DNA of 54,626 bases from Corynebacterium sp. NML130628. Lineage in GTDB: Bacteria; Actinomycetota; Actinomycetes; Mycobacteriales; Mycobacteriaceae. The notes beneath the pieces were generated by a model that was not told the DNA's origin, did not search any database, and worked only from the letters and a program-made list of their open reading frames with translations. The DNA lies in contig NZ_MLAL01000002.1 in the NCBI RefSeq assembly GCF_001875665.1, positions 1 to 54,626 of the forward strand. The letters are read 5' to 3'. This document shows, piece after piece, positions 26,606 to 36,049 of the stretch (its first letter is position 1; each line of letters opens with the position of its first letter). The translations under genes and the position numbers were made by a program.

Positions 26606-27535
26606 ATGCCACTGTCCGAAATAAACACCGAGCGCAAACAGGAACAGCGCCGCCTCGAACGGTTCATGTGGCTCTCGATTGCCGCGTCAGTCCTCACTAT
26701 TGCGCTCAAGGCAGCCGCAGCTGGCGTGACCGGATCAGTTGGCTTCTTGTCCGACGCCATCGAATCCGTCATTAACTTGATCGCTGCACTCGTGGGCCTG
26801 TGGGCACTCAAACTTTCCGCGAAGCCCGCGGATGAGAACCACAACTTCGGCCACGCCAAAGCGGAGTATTTTTCCGCACAGGTGGAAGGCTCACTCATCT
26901 TGGTTGCATCGGTGGCCATTATCTACACGTCGGTGCAACGCATCCTGCATCCGCAGCCGGTTGAACAGATCAGCATCGGCCTGGCGTTCTCGGTTGCTGC
27001 GACCGTGTTGAACCTCGTAGTCGGCGTTGCGCTGGTGAAGGCTGGAAAGAAGTACCGCTCTTCAACGCTAGACGCGGACGGCCACCATCTCCTCACCGAT
27101 GTGTGGACCACGGTAGGTGTCATCGTCGGCATCGCGGCAGTCTGGCTGACCGGCTGGCAGCTGCTCGACCCCATCATCGCGTTATGCGTCGGCTTTAATG
27201 TTCTCTTCACCGGCTACCGACTGCTCAAGGGCGCCGTCCTCGGCTTGCTCTCGGAAGCGCTGCCGAAGGATGAGCTGGAGAAGCTCCACGGCTTCCTCGA
27301 TAGCTACGCTGCCGCGCACGACGTCGAATTCACCTCGGTGCGTACCGCCGCCTTTGGCCGCGACCGGCTTGTCAGCATCGTCGTTCAAGTCCCAGGCGAC
27401 TGGACTGTGGCGTACTCCCACGATCACGCCGACGCCATCGAGGACGGCATCACCGAGGCTATCGGCGAATCGGAGACAATCGTGCACGTGGAGCCTGCTG
27501 GCTACCACACTCGCACCGGACCGATCTGGGCTTAG
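26606..27535 (+). CDS. cation diffusion facilitator (metal exporter)
   Basis: A 309-residue CDF antiporter that exports divalent metal (Zn, Co, Ni, Fe or Mn). The start is ATG 26606 (MPLSEINTER); an upstream in-frame start at 26456 adds 50 residues with no family match. Six helices are visible. In the second helix the metal site reads FLSDAIESVIN, with Glu and Asn where many members have two Asp. The fifth-helix site HHLLTDVWTT keeps His and Asp. The NFGHAKAEYFSAQVEG loop is typical. The C-terminal domain ends in a His/Asp-containing sheet (YSHDHADAIED). The changed first site may alter metal choice. Confidence 0.88.
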   Translation: MPLSEINTERKQEQRRLERFMWLSIAASVLTIALKAAAAGVTGSVGFLSDAIESVINLIAALVGLWALKLSAKPADENHNFGHAKAEYFSAQVEGSLILVASVAIIYTSVQRILHPQPVEQISIGLAFSVAATVLNLVVGVALVKAGKKYRSSTLDADGHHLLTDVWTTVGVIVGIAAVWLTGWQLLDPIIALCVGFNVLFTGYRLLKGAVLGLLSEALPKDELEKLHGFLDSYAAAHDVEFTSVRTAAFGRDRLVSIVVQVPGDWTVAYSHDHADAIEDGITEAIGESETIVHVEPAGYHTRTGPIWA

Positions 27536-27897
27536 GACCCATCTTCAGTCACTGACGCGTACTGCTCGCTGAGCTTGTCTGCCTCAGTGACATAAAACAT
27601 TGCGCGCTGCCCCATCGACTCGTCGCGCTTGTCGGTGCGGGCCTGCAAGTCTTCGATTTCGGACTCGGGAACACCGATGCCGCGCATCTCATCAGTCTTC
27701 GTCCAGATGGCAACGATGGCGTCTTCGAAGGCGGGCTCGTCCATCACGCCCGGATCGGACTCTGACTCTGACGAGGCTTCCTCCGAAGCCGGTGGCGTGG
27801 GGTTTTGCTCGAACGGTAGTGGTTGGGTGGTGCACGAAGTGGCCGTCGATAAGCAGGTGGCGGCCAGTGCTACGGCGAAAATCTTTGAGTGTTTCAT
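27532..27897 (-). CDS. small lipoprotein
   Basis: A 121-residue protein with a lipoprotein signal peptide (MKHSKIFAVALAATCL; probable lipid Cys in TATSC near residue 22), then a Pro/Ser/Glu-rich linker (SEEASSESESDPG) and a short helical domain of about 75 residues with no recognised family. It overlaps the convergent CDF gene by 4 bp. It is divergent from the DASS transporter, with about 54 bp between starts. Confidence 0.7.
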   Translation of the reverse strand: MKHSKIFAVALAATCLSTATSCTTQPLPFEQNPTPPASEEASSESESDPGVMDEPAFEDAIVAIWTKTDEMRGIGVPESEIEDLQARTDKRDESMGQRAMFYVTEADKLSEQYASVTEDGS

Positions 27898-27951
27898 TCT
27901 GATTATCCTAACCTCCCAAATTCGCTGGTCATACGATTAGGATACAAAGGT

Positions 27952-29403
27952 ATGGCTGTACAGCATGGAACGATTCCACCACCGGCGCTCCAGCAGCGCA
28001 CCCCGTCACTTTCGAAGAAACAGTGGGCGGGCCTGATTATTGGCGTGGTACTCTTCGCGCTACCCTTCCTTTTCAGCATTCCCGGGCTCGAGGCACCAGG
28101 CCAGCGGATGCTCTCGATTTTCCTCCTGGCGATCGTCTTTTGGATCCTCGAGCCGATTCCGCTGACCGCGACCGCCGTGCTGGTCATCTTCCTCGAGGTC
28201 ATCCTGCTCTCGAAGGGCGCTATCGTCGACCCGACGGGTGGCGTCGAGGCGTTGAAGGAGACGGTGCTGCCCGCGTCTGACTACTTTGCGGCGCTGGCGA
28301 ACCCCGTCATCATCCTGTTCCTGGGCGGGTTCATGATTGCGCATGGCGCTGAAAAGTTCGGGCTGGACAAGAACTTGGCGGCGATCATGCTGCGGCCGTT
28401 CCCCGACAAGGCGCGGCTCACGGTGCTTGGGATCATGCTCATCACCGCGGTGCTCAGCATGTTCATGTCGAATACGGCGACGACGGCGACGATGTTTGCC
28501 GTCGTCATTCCCATTCTTCGTACGCTGCCGGCGGGCAAGGTACGGGCGGGTGTGGCGTTGTCCATTCCGCTGGCTGCCAACGTTGGTGGCATCGGTACGC
28601 CGGTGGGAACGCCGCCGAACGCGATCGCGATTGGCGCGCTGGCGGAATACGGCATCAGGGTGTCGTTCGTGCAGTGGATGCTGCTCGCGGTCCCGTTCAT
28701 GCTGGTGGTGCTGGCGCTGGCTTGGTTGTTCCTCTGCCTCGTCTTCATCCCTGCGGAGACACGGATTTCGATCGAGATGGACGCGTCCTGGGATACGTCG
28801 ACAAACGCGAAGCTGTTTTACGCGGTGGCGGGGCTGACAATCGCCCTGTGGATGAGTGAGCCGCTGCACGGTGTCTCCTCGAACGTCGTCGGGTTCTTCC
28901 CCGTCGTTGCGCTTTTGAGCCTCAAGGTGATGAAGGGCAAGGACGTCCAGGCGCTGGACTGGCCGGTGTTGTGGCTGGTCTCCGGTGGTATTGCGCTGGG
29001 CACGGGTGTTGGGGCGACTGGCCTGGACGATTGGCTGGTTGGCTCCGTGGATTGGAAGGTGCTCGGCCCGCTGATGATTTTGGTGCTGCTGGGCCTGATT
29101 GGTTTTGGCATGGCGAATGTCATTTCCCACTCGGCGGCGGCGAACCTGCTGGTGCCGTTGGCGGTGTCGCTCGCTGTCACCCTTTCGGAACCAAGCCCGT
29201 TGCTCATCGCGGTGGTTGTGGCCATTGCGTGCTCGCTGGGTATGTCGCTGCCGATTTCTACCCCGCCGAACGCGATCGCGTACGCGACGAAGGAAATCTC
29301 GATTCCGCAGATGGCGCTGGTTGGCTTGGTGGTGGGCACCGTGGCCACGGTCCTGCTGATCCTGGTGATGCCTTCACTTTGGACGTGGATGGGGTTGCTG
29401 TAG
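27952..29403 (+). CDS. DASS/SLC13 anion transporter
   Basis: A 483-residue Na+-coupled transporter of the divalent anion:sodium symporter family (dicarboxylates, sulfate or similar). The start is ATG 27952 (MAVQHGTIPP). Two-fold related signature motifs are present: MSNTATTATMFAVVIP with GTPVGTPPNAIAIG in the first half, and SHSAAANLLVPLAVSLAV with SLPISTPPNAIAYATK in the second. These match the substrate- and Na-binding Ser-Asn-Thr/Pro-Pro-Asn loops. It is followed at once by a histidine kinase and response regulator, suggesting substrate-linked control. Corynebacterium DccT, a dicarboxylate importer, belongs to this family. Confidence 0.88.
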   Translation: MAVQHGTIPPPALQQRTPSLSKKQWAGLIIGVVLFALPFLFSIPGLEAPGQRMLSIFLLAIVFWILEPIPLTATAVLVIFLEVILLSKGAIVDPTGGVEALKETVLPASDYFAALANPVIILFLGGFMIAHGAEKFGLDKNLAAIMLRPFPDKARLTVLGIMLITAVLSMFMSNTATTATMFAVVIPILRTLPAGKVRAGVALSIPLAANVGGIGTPVGTPPNAIAIGALAEYGIRVSFVQWMLLAVPFMLVVLALAWLFLCLVFIPAETRISIEMDASWDTSTNAKLFYAVAGLTIALWMSEPLHGVSSNVVGFFPVVALLSLKVMKGKDVQALDWPVLWLVSGGIALGTGVGATGLDDWLVGSVDWKVLGPLMILVLLGLIGFGMANVISHSAAANLLVPLAVSLAVTLSEPSPLLIAVVVAIACSLGMSLPISTPPNAIAYATKEISIPQMALVGLVVGTVATVLLILVMPSLWTWMGLL

Positions 29404-31314
29404 ATGATTCCGCACTCGAAAATCGCGGTGATTGGCGCTTCGGAGTCCTCGCGCACCGTGCAGAGCATTGTCCGCGACGCGTTCGGGGGCACGCACACGG
29501 TACTCACCTTCCCTTCGCTCACCGATCTGCCGCGGACGGATGACCTCGCGCTCATCACCGTCACAGTGCACGAGCATGGGCTGACCGCTGATCATCCGCT
29601 CGTCGAGTTTCTTCACGACGCCCACTACGAACACACCCGCATCATCGTATTGACCACCGCTCCTTCTGTGTCGGGCCTTGACCGGCTCAGTGAGCTGGGC
29701 AGGCTGGACATGCTGGTGTACACGCCGGAGATCCACGAGGACGCGCTCGCGCGGAACCTGCAGCAGCAGCTGACGCGGTATTGGGCGTCGCGCTACCGTG
29801 ACAGTCCGGAGCTCGCGGCCCAGTACGACCAGCCGGCTGCGCCAGCGCTGGATGTGGAACTGACCAATGAGGAGATTGTCGGGCGCATCATTGACGCCGC
29901 GGACCGCCACCTTGGGCGCCAACCACGCCTGGTGTTCCCTCCCGGGGTGAACCTGACCACGGAGGGCAAGGAGGTCGAAGAGGTCATCTTGACCATGTCG
30001 GGCGATGTGGTGCTGCAACGCACCACGGACGCGGGAGACATCACGATGCACCGTGGCTCGACGGGCCTGGTCATCGGGTTGTTGGCGCTCGCGGGCACGC
30101 GCGTCGGGTTCTTCACCGCGCGGACTACCACAGAGGTCACCGCGGTGCAGCTGCCGATGGACCAGCTCAACTACCTGCTCGACATCGCCCCCGGCCTGGA
30201 CCGCTTGCTCGCGGTGTTGCTGGTGCGTTCCTACGACCGGCGTCTGCGCCGCTCCGAAGACAGCCAGGTCCACCAGCACGAGATGACCGTGGAGCTAGAA
30301 CAGGAGCGGGCCCGTCTCAGCACCGCGCTTCGGAACCTGGAGGAGGCCCGCCGCGAGTTGATGAGCCAGGCGAGGTTCGCCTCGCTCGGTGAGCTGGCGG
30401 CGGGAGTTGCCCACGAGCTCAACAACCCGATGGCTGCCATTGAGCGTACGGCGGCGCATCTCGGAGAGGACGTCGACAAGCTGCTTGCGGCGAGCCCGAA
30501 TCGGCGGTGGCGCGAGGGCGTGCTGAAGGCGTTCGAGCAGGCGAAACTGGCGCCCTCGGTGAGTACGAAGGAGGCGCGCAGGCTGCGGCGCGAACTGGCG
30601 GAGGTCATCGGGGATCGCGCGCTTGCGCAGCGCTGGGTGCTCGCCGGGCTTCACGACGCCACCTTTGCCAAGCAGGTTGCGCGCTCCCGCAAACTTGACT
30701 TCGAAACTATTGAGCGCGCCGCGGCGATCGGCACTGGGGTGCGCAACCTCTCTACTGCGGCGACCCGCATCACGGAGCTTGTCGCCTCGCTGCGCTCCTA
30801 CGCGCGGCCTGACGGCGACCCCGTCACCGACGTCAACATCCACGAGGGTATCGACGACACCCTCCGCCTCATCTCGCACCGACTCGACCACGTCGAGGTC
30901 ATTCGCGATTACGCGGAGCTGCCCCGCATCACGTGTATGCCTGGCCAGCTGGCCCAGGTGTGGACGAACCTGCTGACCAACGCGGCCGAGGCGATACAGG
31001 ACACGGGCGTTGGCAGCACAGTCACGATCCGCACGAGTGCGCCTGAGCCGGGCTGGATCGAAGTCGACATTATTGACGACGGCCCCGGCATCCCCGGCGA
31101 GCGCCTCGAGCAGCTCTTCGAGCCACGGTTTACCACGAAAAACGGCCAGGTGCGCTTCGGGATGGGGATCGGCCTGAGCGTGTGCCGCAGCATCATCAAT
31201 AAGCACCACGGAACCATCACGCTGGAGTCCTCCCCGCGGGGCACCCAAGCCAGCGTTCGCCTACGTATCAACGGACCAAGGAGACACCATGAACCTCACC
31301 ATTCTGATTCTTGA
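29404..31314 (+). CDS. cytosolic histidine kinase with receiver-like and cNMP-like domains
   Basis: A 636-residue kinase without membrane helices. Residues 1-125 look like a receiver fold without a clear phospho-Asp (ALITVTVHEH, IIVLTTAPSVS, DMLVYTP). Residues of about 155-275 resemble a cyclic-nucleotide-binding (Crp-like) domain (LTMSGDVVLQR, TMHRGSTGLVIGLLA). A coiled coil (290-322) leads to the H-box FASLGELAAGVAHELNNPMA (His337), followed by a long insert of about 100 residues before the dimer helix ends, then HATPase_c with NLLTNAAEAI, DDGPGIPGE and GMGIGLSVC. It starts right after the transporter stop and overlaps the regulator gene by 26 bp. The layout resembles Crp-fused kinases; the signal is unknown. 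Confidence 0.85.
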   Translation: MIPHSKIAVIGASESSRTVQSIVRDAFGGTHTVLTFPSLTDLPRTDDLALITVTVHEHGLTADHPLVEFLHDAHYEHTRIIVLTTAPSVSGLDRLSELGRLDMLVYTPEIHEDALARNLQQQLTRYWASRYRDSPELAAQYDQPAAPALDVELTNEEIVGRIIDAADRHLGRQPRLVFPPGVNLTTEGKEVEEVILTMSGDVVLQRTTDAGDITMHRGSTGLVIGLLALAGTRVGFFTARTTTEVTAVQLPMDQLNYLLDIAPGLDRLLAVLLVRSYDRRLRRSEDSQVHQHEMTVELEQERARLSTALRNLEEARRELMSQARFASLGELAAGVAHELNNPMAAIERTAAHLGEDVDKLLAASPNRRWREGVLKAFEQAKLAPSVSTKEARRLRRELAEVIGDRALAQRWVLAGLHDATFAKQVARSRKLDFETIERAAAIGTGVRNLSTAATRITELVASLRSYARPDGDPVTDVNIHEGIDDTLRLISHRLDHVEVIRDYAELPRITCMPGQLAQVWTNLLTNAAEAIQDTGVGSTVTIRTSAPEPGWIEVDIIDDGPGIPGERLEQLFEPRFTTKNGQVRFGMGIGLSVCRSIINKHHGTITLESSPRGTQASVRLRINGPRRHHEPHHSDS

Positions 31315-31768
31315 AGATGAAGCCGAAGTGCGCGCCGCCCTTGAGCGCGACCTACTCCCCTTCGCAGACGTCGTTCGCCTGGAGGTTGCCTCCAGCGCCG
31401 ACGAGGCCTGGGAAGTGATCGACGAGCTCAGCGACGACGGCGATGTCCTCGCACTCGCCCTGTGTGACCACCGCATGCCCGGCACCACCGGGGTGGAGTT
31501 TTTAGTGCAGATGGCACAGGACCCGCGCACCGCAGCGACACGCAAAGTGCTGGTCACCGGCCAGGCGCAGCTCGAAGACACCGTGCACGCGGTCAACGAG
31601 GCCGACCTGGACTACTACATTGCCAAACCGTGGGATGCTGAGAACCTGCACAGCGTGGTGCGCGCCATGCTGACGGATTACGTCGAGGCGTTGGACATTG
31701 ATCCGCTGCCCTACTTTGAGGTGTTGGACCAGCAGCGGGCGCTTTCCCTGACCCGCCACCGGGACTAG
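31289..31768 (+). CDS. stand-alone response regulator
   Basis: A 159-residue receiver protein: acidic pair LILEDEAEV near residue 8, phospho-Asp in LCDHRMPGTTG near 56, Thr/Ser switch in VLVTGQAQ near 90 and Lys in YYIAKPWD near 113. There is no DNA-binding domain; about 35 extra residues follow (SVVRAMLTDYVEALDIDPLP). It is surely the partner of the kinase it overlaps. Without an output domain it must act by protein contact, perhaps on the transporter or on the kinase's own receiver-like domain. Confidence 0.88.
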   Translation: MNLTILILEDEAEVRAALERDLLPFADVVRLEVASSADEAWEVIDELSDDGDVLALALCDHRMPGTTGVEFLVQMAQDPRTAATRKVLVTGQAQLEDTVHAVNEADLDYYIAKPWDAENLHSVVRAMLTDYVEALDIDPLPYFEVLDQQRALSLTRHRD

Positions 31769-32547
31769 TCGAGTGACGTTGGGGCGTGCTCGGGCGGGAT
31801 CTTCGGGTGGTCGAGGAGGTCGAACCCGAAGAGGATCCGGTCCTTGACGCCTGCCAGAATCGCCTCGACGGAGTAGACGTCACGGAATGTCTGCTTCGTG
31901 AACACTTCGGCAGGTGTTCCTTCGGCGTAGATCTTGCCTTCGTGGAGCACGATGATGTGGTCCGCGAAGCGCTCGATCAGGTCGATCTGGTGCAGGCTCA
32001 CTACCGTCGTGATGTTGCGCTCAACCGTGAGCGCCTTGATTTGGTGCAGGATTCTGTATTGGTTTTCGATGTCGAGTGCGGACGTGGGCTCGTCGAAAAG
32101 CAAAATGTCTGGCCGCTTGACCATGGCCTGCCCGATGAAGACTTTTTGGCGTTGGCCGCCGGACAGATTGCGGATGGCGACGTCGCGCAGGGGCTGCAGC
32201 TCAAGCATGTCGAGTACTTCGTTGACGTCGTCGACGTCCTCTTGCGTGGTGCGGATCCCGAGCTTGGCTACTTTTCCGATCATCACCGTTTCAAACACTG
32301 TAAACGGTAGGTCGCCTTCCGTGTGCTGGTTCAGGTACGAAATGTTGCCGGTGGTCGTAATCTCGCCAGTGACTTTCTTGCCGCGGCCAGGCTTGCCTGA
32401 GCGGGCTATCGACGTCATCAGCGTGGTTTTACCTGCGCCGTTGCGCCCCATCAACACGGTGACCTCACCAGGCTTTGCCTGGAAGCTGATGTTGTCGATG
32501 ATCTGGCGGTCGCCATAATCAAAGGAGAAGTTGTTGACCGTGATCAT
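31765..32547 (-). CDS. FecE-type ABC ATPase (third importer)
   Basis: A 260-residue iron-complex-type ATPase. Walker A (GRNGAGKTT) is near residue 35, the signature LSGGQRQKV near 130 and Walker B (ILLFDEPTSALDI) near 149. A C-terminal extension of about 30 residues (DRILFGFDLLDHPKIPPEH) follows the usual end. It is the last gene of a three-gene operon and starts 3 bp after the permease. Its stop overlaps the stop of the response-regulator gene by 4 bp. Confidence 0.88.
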   Translation of the reverse strand: MITVNNFSFDYGDRQIIDNISFQAKPGEVTVLMGRNGAGKTTLMTSIARSGKPGRGKKVTGEITTTGNISYLNQHTEGDLPFTVFETVMIGKVAKLGIRTTQEDVDDVNEVLDMLELQPLRDVAIRNLSGGQRQKVFIGQAMVKRPDILLFDEPTSALDIENQYRILHQIKALTVERNITTVVSLHQIDLIERFADHIIVLHEGKIYAEGTPAEVFTKQTFRDVYSVEAILAGVKDRILFGFDLLDHPKIPPEHAPTSLD

Positions 32548-32550
32548 GCG

Positions 32551-33552
32551 CTACACCGCCCTTTGACGGCGCTGGCTGGTCAGCGCGTAGACCAGGAATG
32601 GGATGCCGATGATCGAGCTGATGATGCCGATGGGCACCACCACGCCCGGAACGATCAGCTTGGAAAGGATTGAGGAGACAAGCAGGATCATCGCGCCGAG
32701 GATCGCGGAGCTTGTCAGGTAGAAGCGTTGGTCTTCGGAAACCAGGCGGCGTGCCAAGTGCGGCGCCGCCAGCCCGATGAACCCGATCTTTCCGCAGAAG
32801 CTTACCGCAAGCGCAGTAAGGATTGAGGCGAGGACCAGGGAAAGGATCTTCACTCGCCCGACGTTGACACCGAGTGCTTCCGCACGTGCTTCGCCGAATT
32901 TCAGGGCGGTCAGGTTCCAGGCGTTGCGCAGCAGCACCGCGAAAACAACGACAAAGGTTGAAAGCAAGACCCACGCCTGCGGGTATGACGCCCGGGTGAG
33001 CCCGCCCATCGTCCAAAAGACAATGTATGACAGGCTTTCTTCGGAGGCCCGGTACTGGATGAGTGACAGGAACGCGTCGAAGAGGAAGTTCAGCGCAATG
33101 CCGGCCAGCACGAGCGAGGAGTTACTCATCTCGATGTACTTGCCCACTGCGAAAATGATCAGGACGGAAAGCAGCGCGAGGAGCAGCGCCCCTCCGGTGA
33201 CGAACACCATCGGCACTGCCATCACGAACACGATCGCGGCACCCAAGCTGGCCGCAGACGACACTCCGAGCGTGAACGGGCTGGCAAGCGGGTTGTTGAG
33301 GATCGTCTGCATGACGGCACCCGCCAACCCCAGGCTCATCCCCACTCCAACTGCCATGAGGGCAGCGGGCATGCGCATACGGAAGAACGCAACGTGCTCG
33401 ACCGAGTCAGGATCTAGCACAGCGGAGAAGTTTGAGAGCTTGATGTTGGCGGGGCCGACGCATAGATCCGCCACGAAAAGGACTACGACCGCCAAAATGG
33501 CAAATGCGACCAGTAGCCCTTTCGGGAGGCCTTTTTCTGTTGCCTTACTCAT
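32551..33552 (-). CDS. FecCD-family permease (third importer)
   Basis: A 333-residue permease with about nine helices, carrying the family's ILNNPLASPFTLGVSSAASL segment near residue 88 and the coupling motif GKIGFIGLAAPHLAR near 250. It overlaps the binding-protein gene by 8 bp. It probably works as a homodimer, as only one permease gene is present. Confidence 0.88.
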   Translation of the reverse strand: MSKATEKGLPKGLLVAFAILAVVVLFVADLCVGPANIKLSNFSAVLDPDSVEHVAFFRMRMPAALMAVGVGMSLGLAGAVMQTILNNPLASPFTLGVSSAASLGAAIVFVMAVPMVFVTGGALLLALLSVLIIFAVGKYIEMSNSSLVLAGIALNFLFDAFLSLIQYRASEESLSYIVFWTMGGLTRASYPQAWVLLSTFVVVFAVLLRNAWNLTALKFGEARAEALGVNVGRVKILSLVLASILTALAVSFCGKIGFIGLAAPHLARRLVSEDQRFYLTSSAILGAMILLVSSILSKLIVPGVVVPIGIISSIIGIPFLVYALTSQRRQRAV

Positions 33553-34720
33553 ACTTGATGAACCAGGTTCCCTCGTATGGGATTGGCATGTAATTGTCGA
33601 AGTACTCCTTGATCAGGGCTTCCGGATCCAAGTCTGCGAACTCGTCTGGGTGGAAGAGCTTGGCAAGCTGGGCGTAGGAGTAGAAGTCGAGCATTTCGCG
33701 GGTCATCGGGTGCCCGATGGCGTAGAGCTCGTTGTTCTGGATAGCGGTCAGCTTGTCCCAACCTTCGCGCTCACGGTAAGGCTTGAGTGAAGCAAGCGCT
33801 TCGTCCTTCGACACCGAAAAGCCCATCTTGACGGAGTCCGGCTGGTTGGCCCAGAGGGAGCCCGCAAAAATAATCTTGTCCGGGTTGCTGACTAACACCT
33901 GCTCTGCTGACAGCGCTTCCGCGTCGTTGGGGGCCATGAAGTGCGTGGCAATGTTGTCAGCGCCTACGGCGTTCAAGATGGCGCCCCACATGATGTCAGC
34001 ACCGTAGGTGTTGCCGAACTCGGTCGGACCGCTCGAGCTGGTTTCAAAGTACACCGAGGTAGAGCGGTCGAGCTTCGCGGCGCGCTCCTCAATGTCGCCG
34101 ACCACGTCTTCGTAGAACTTCGTGATCTCGTCGACGTTCTTGGTCAAACCGGTAGCCTCCGCAATGATCTTTGTGGAAGCGAGGTGGTTTTCCAGTTTCT
34201 GACTGTGGTAATCGATGTAGATTACCGGGATGCCCGTTTTTTCAGCGATGACATCCATTTTTGCCTTTTGGCGAACCGGAGCAATAACTCCGTCGACACC
34301 CATCGTCAGAAGTTGTTCGGCGGAGATCTGATCCTTCGTCGCATCACCAATCTTCGGGATATCAGCAAGCTCCGGGTTCGCCTCAAGCAAAAGGTCCCAT
34401 AGATCTTGTCGGTTCGCCTCGAGGCCTTTGTCCATCGCAGCAATCTTGGACGTGTAGTTGTCCCGGTCGAGGGCCGCCATCGTCAAAAGCGGCCCGCCTG
34501 ACCCAGACAGCTGGATGGCGGCGTGTTCGAGTGGTTTCTCCAGCTCAATCGTGTTTCCCGTGATATCCGTGATGGTGAGGGTGTGTGCAGCATCCGCGAC
34601 GGTTTGGCTCGCCTCTGGGGCGGCCTCGTCGTTTGCTGGTGAGCTACATCCGGTCACCGACCACATCATCGCGGCGCTGAGAATGACAGCTGGGAAGGTT
34701 TTCTTGGCAGAGAAGGCCAT
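33545..34720 (-). CDS. substrate-binding lipoprotein (third importer)
   Basis: A 391-residue FecB/TroA-type binding lipoprotein. The start is ATG 34720 (MAFSAKKTFPAVILSAAMM), giving a lipobox ending VTGC near residue 25; the start at 34816 would bury the signal. A Glu/Ala-rich linker precedes the ligand-binding lobes (TITDITGNTIELEKPLEHAA). It is rather long for the family, and the ligand is probably an iron chelate. A perfect 20-bp palindrome (34811-34830) about 90 bp upstream may control it. Confidence 0.85.
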   Translation of the reverse strand: MAFSAKKTFPAVILSAAMMWSVTGCSSPANDEAAPEASQTVADAAHTLTITDITGNTIELEKPLEHAAIQLSGSGGPLLTMAALDRDNYTSKIAAMDKGLEANRQDLWDLLLEANPELADIPKIGDATKDQISAEQLLTMGVDGVIAPVRQKAKMDVIAEKTGIPVIYIDYHSQKLENHLASTKIIAEATGLTKNVDEITKFYEDVVGDIEERAAKLDRSTSVYFETSSSGPTEFGNTYGADIMWGAILNAVGADNIATHFMAPNDAEALSAEQVLVSNPDKIIFAGSLWANQPDSVKMGFSVSKDEALASLKPYREREGWDKLTAIQNNELYAIGHPMTREMLDFYSYAQLAKLFHPDEFADLDPEALIKEYFDNYMPIPYEGTWFIKYE

Positions 34721-34810
34721 GCTCTCGACTTTCACGTTGGGTTGGTTGTACCTATTCCGAGCAAGGAATGTAGAAGGCACAAGGGTGGAACGCCCACCCC
34801 AATCACAAAC

Positions 34811-34830
34811 GTTCAATTAATGAATTGAAC
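34811..34830. promoter_or_regulatory. perfect palindrome upstream of third importer
   Basis: GTTCAATT-AATG-AATTGAAC, with 8-bp arms and a 4-bp centre, in an AT-rich gap between argD and the third importer. It does not match the DtxR consensus, so it is a candidate operator for another regulator. Confidence 0.45.
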
Positions 34831-34876
34831 AACCAAATTACAACACATGTGAAGACGATCCGTCAAGCCTGTCGGC

Positions 34877-36049
34877 TTACTGTGAAGCCTCCGCAATCGC
34901 GGCCGCGAGGCCCTCAACCGCCTGCGCAATCTCCTCGTCACTGATCACCAGCGGCGGCGTCAGGCGGATCACGTCGTCTGCCGGCGCATTCAGGATCACG
35001 CCGTGCTCGAGGCCCAGCGTGACGACGCGCTTCGCCACCGGCTGCTCCAGCACCACGCCGAGCATGAGCCCACGCCCGCGGACCTCTTTGACGCCCGGGA
35101 TGGCCGAGGTGGCGTCGTAAAGCACTTTCCCTTTGCGACGCACCTCCGCGAGGAACCCTTCGTCGATGGTGGCCAGCACTGCCCTGGCCGCCGCGCACGA
35201 GACGGGGTTGCCGCCGAACGTGGTGCCGTGGCTGCCCGGGGTGAAGAGCTTCGCCGCCTCGCCGCGGGCAATCGTCGCGCCAATCGGCAGGCCCGCGCCG
35301 AGACCCTTCGCCATGGTGATGACGTCCGCGAGCACGCCCTCGTGTTGGAAGGCGAAGAAGTCACCGGTGCGGCCGACGCCGGTTTGCACCTCGTCGACGA
35401 TGAAGAGGATGCCGTACGTGTCGCACAGCTGGCGCACCTGAGTGAGGAAGCCTTCCGGGGCGGGAATGACGCCGGTCTCGCCCTGGATTGGTTCCAGGAT
35501 GATCGCCGCGGTGTCCGACGGGTCCTGCTCTACCAGTGCGGTGAGCGCGTCGATGTCACCGTAGGGGTAGAACTCAACGCCTGCGGGCATGGGTTCGAAC
35601 GGCTTTTGCTTGTCGGGCTGGCCGGTCATCGCGAGCGCACCCATGGTGCGCCCGTGGAACCCGTGCTGCGCTGCGAGGATGCGGTGGCGGCCGGTCAGTC
35701 GCGCGAGTTTGAAGGCGGCCTCGTTGGCCTCGGTACCGGAGTTGCAGAAGTAGACGCGGGCGGTGTCGTCACCGACGCGCTCCCGGAGTGCTTCGGCAAC
35801 CTCGACCACGGGTGCGGAACCGAACAGGTTGGAGACGTGGCCGAGCGTCGATAGCTGGTTGGTGACCGCCTCAATGATTGCCGGGTGTGCATGTCCGAGC
35901 GAGTTGACCGCGATGCCGGCCAGCATGTCGATGTAACGCGCACCGTCGGCGTCCGTCACAATCGCGCCGGAGCCTTTCGTCAGCTCGACTGGTGGAACCG
36001 GGTAGTTATCGAGAAGCGCGCCCGCCCAGCGCTGTGTGAAGTCCTTCAT
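34877..36049 (-). CDS. argD: acetylornithine aminotransferase
   Basis: A 390-residue PLP enzyme that converts N-acetylglutamate semialdehyde to N-acetylornithine in arginine synthesis. The PLP Lys is in [14 protein letters not shown] near residue 248, preceded by [31 protein letters not shown] and [14 protein letters not shown] are typical of class III aminotransferases. Its start overlaps argB by 4 bp. In C. glutamicum argF and argR follow argD; here the third ABC importer follows instead. Confidence 0.96.
   Translation of the reverse strand: MKDFTQRWAGALLDNYPVPPVELTKGSGAIVTDADGARYIDMLAGIAVNSLGHAHPAIIEAVTNQLSTLGHVSNLFGSAPVVEVAEALRERVGDDTARVYFCNSGTEANEAAFKLARLTGRHRILAAQHGFHGRTMGALAMTGQPDKQKPFEPMPAGVEFYPYGDIDALTALVEQDPSDTAAIILEPIQGETGVIPAPEGFLTQVRQLCDTYGILFIVDEVQTGVGRTGDFFAFQHEGVLADVITMAKGLGAGLPIGATIARGEAAKLFTPGSHGTTFGGNPVSCAAARAVLATIDEGFLAEVRRKGKVLYDATSAIPGVKEVRGRGLMLGVVLEQPVAKRVVTLGLEHGVILNAPADDVIRLTPPLVISDEEIAQAVEGLAAAIAEASQ

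Noticed and set aside
28060..29130. 356-codon frame antisense to the DASS transporter
   Set aside because: Composition (Arg, Gln, His runs) is that of a shadow frame; the transporter in the other strand has clear family motifs.
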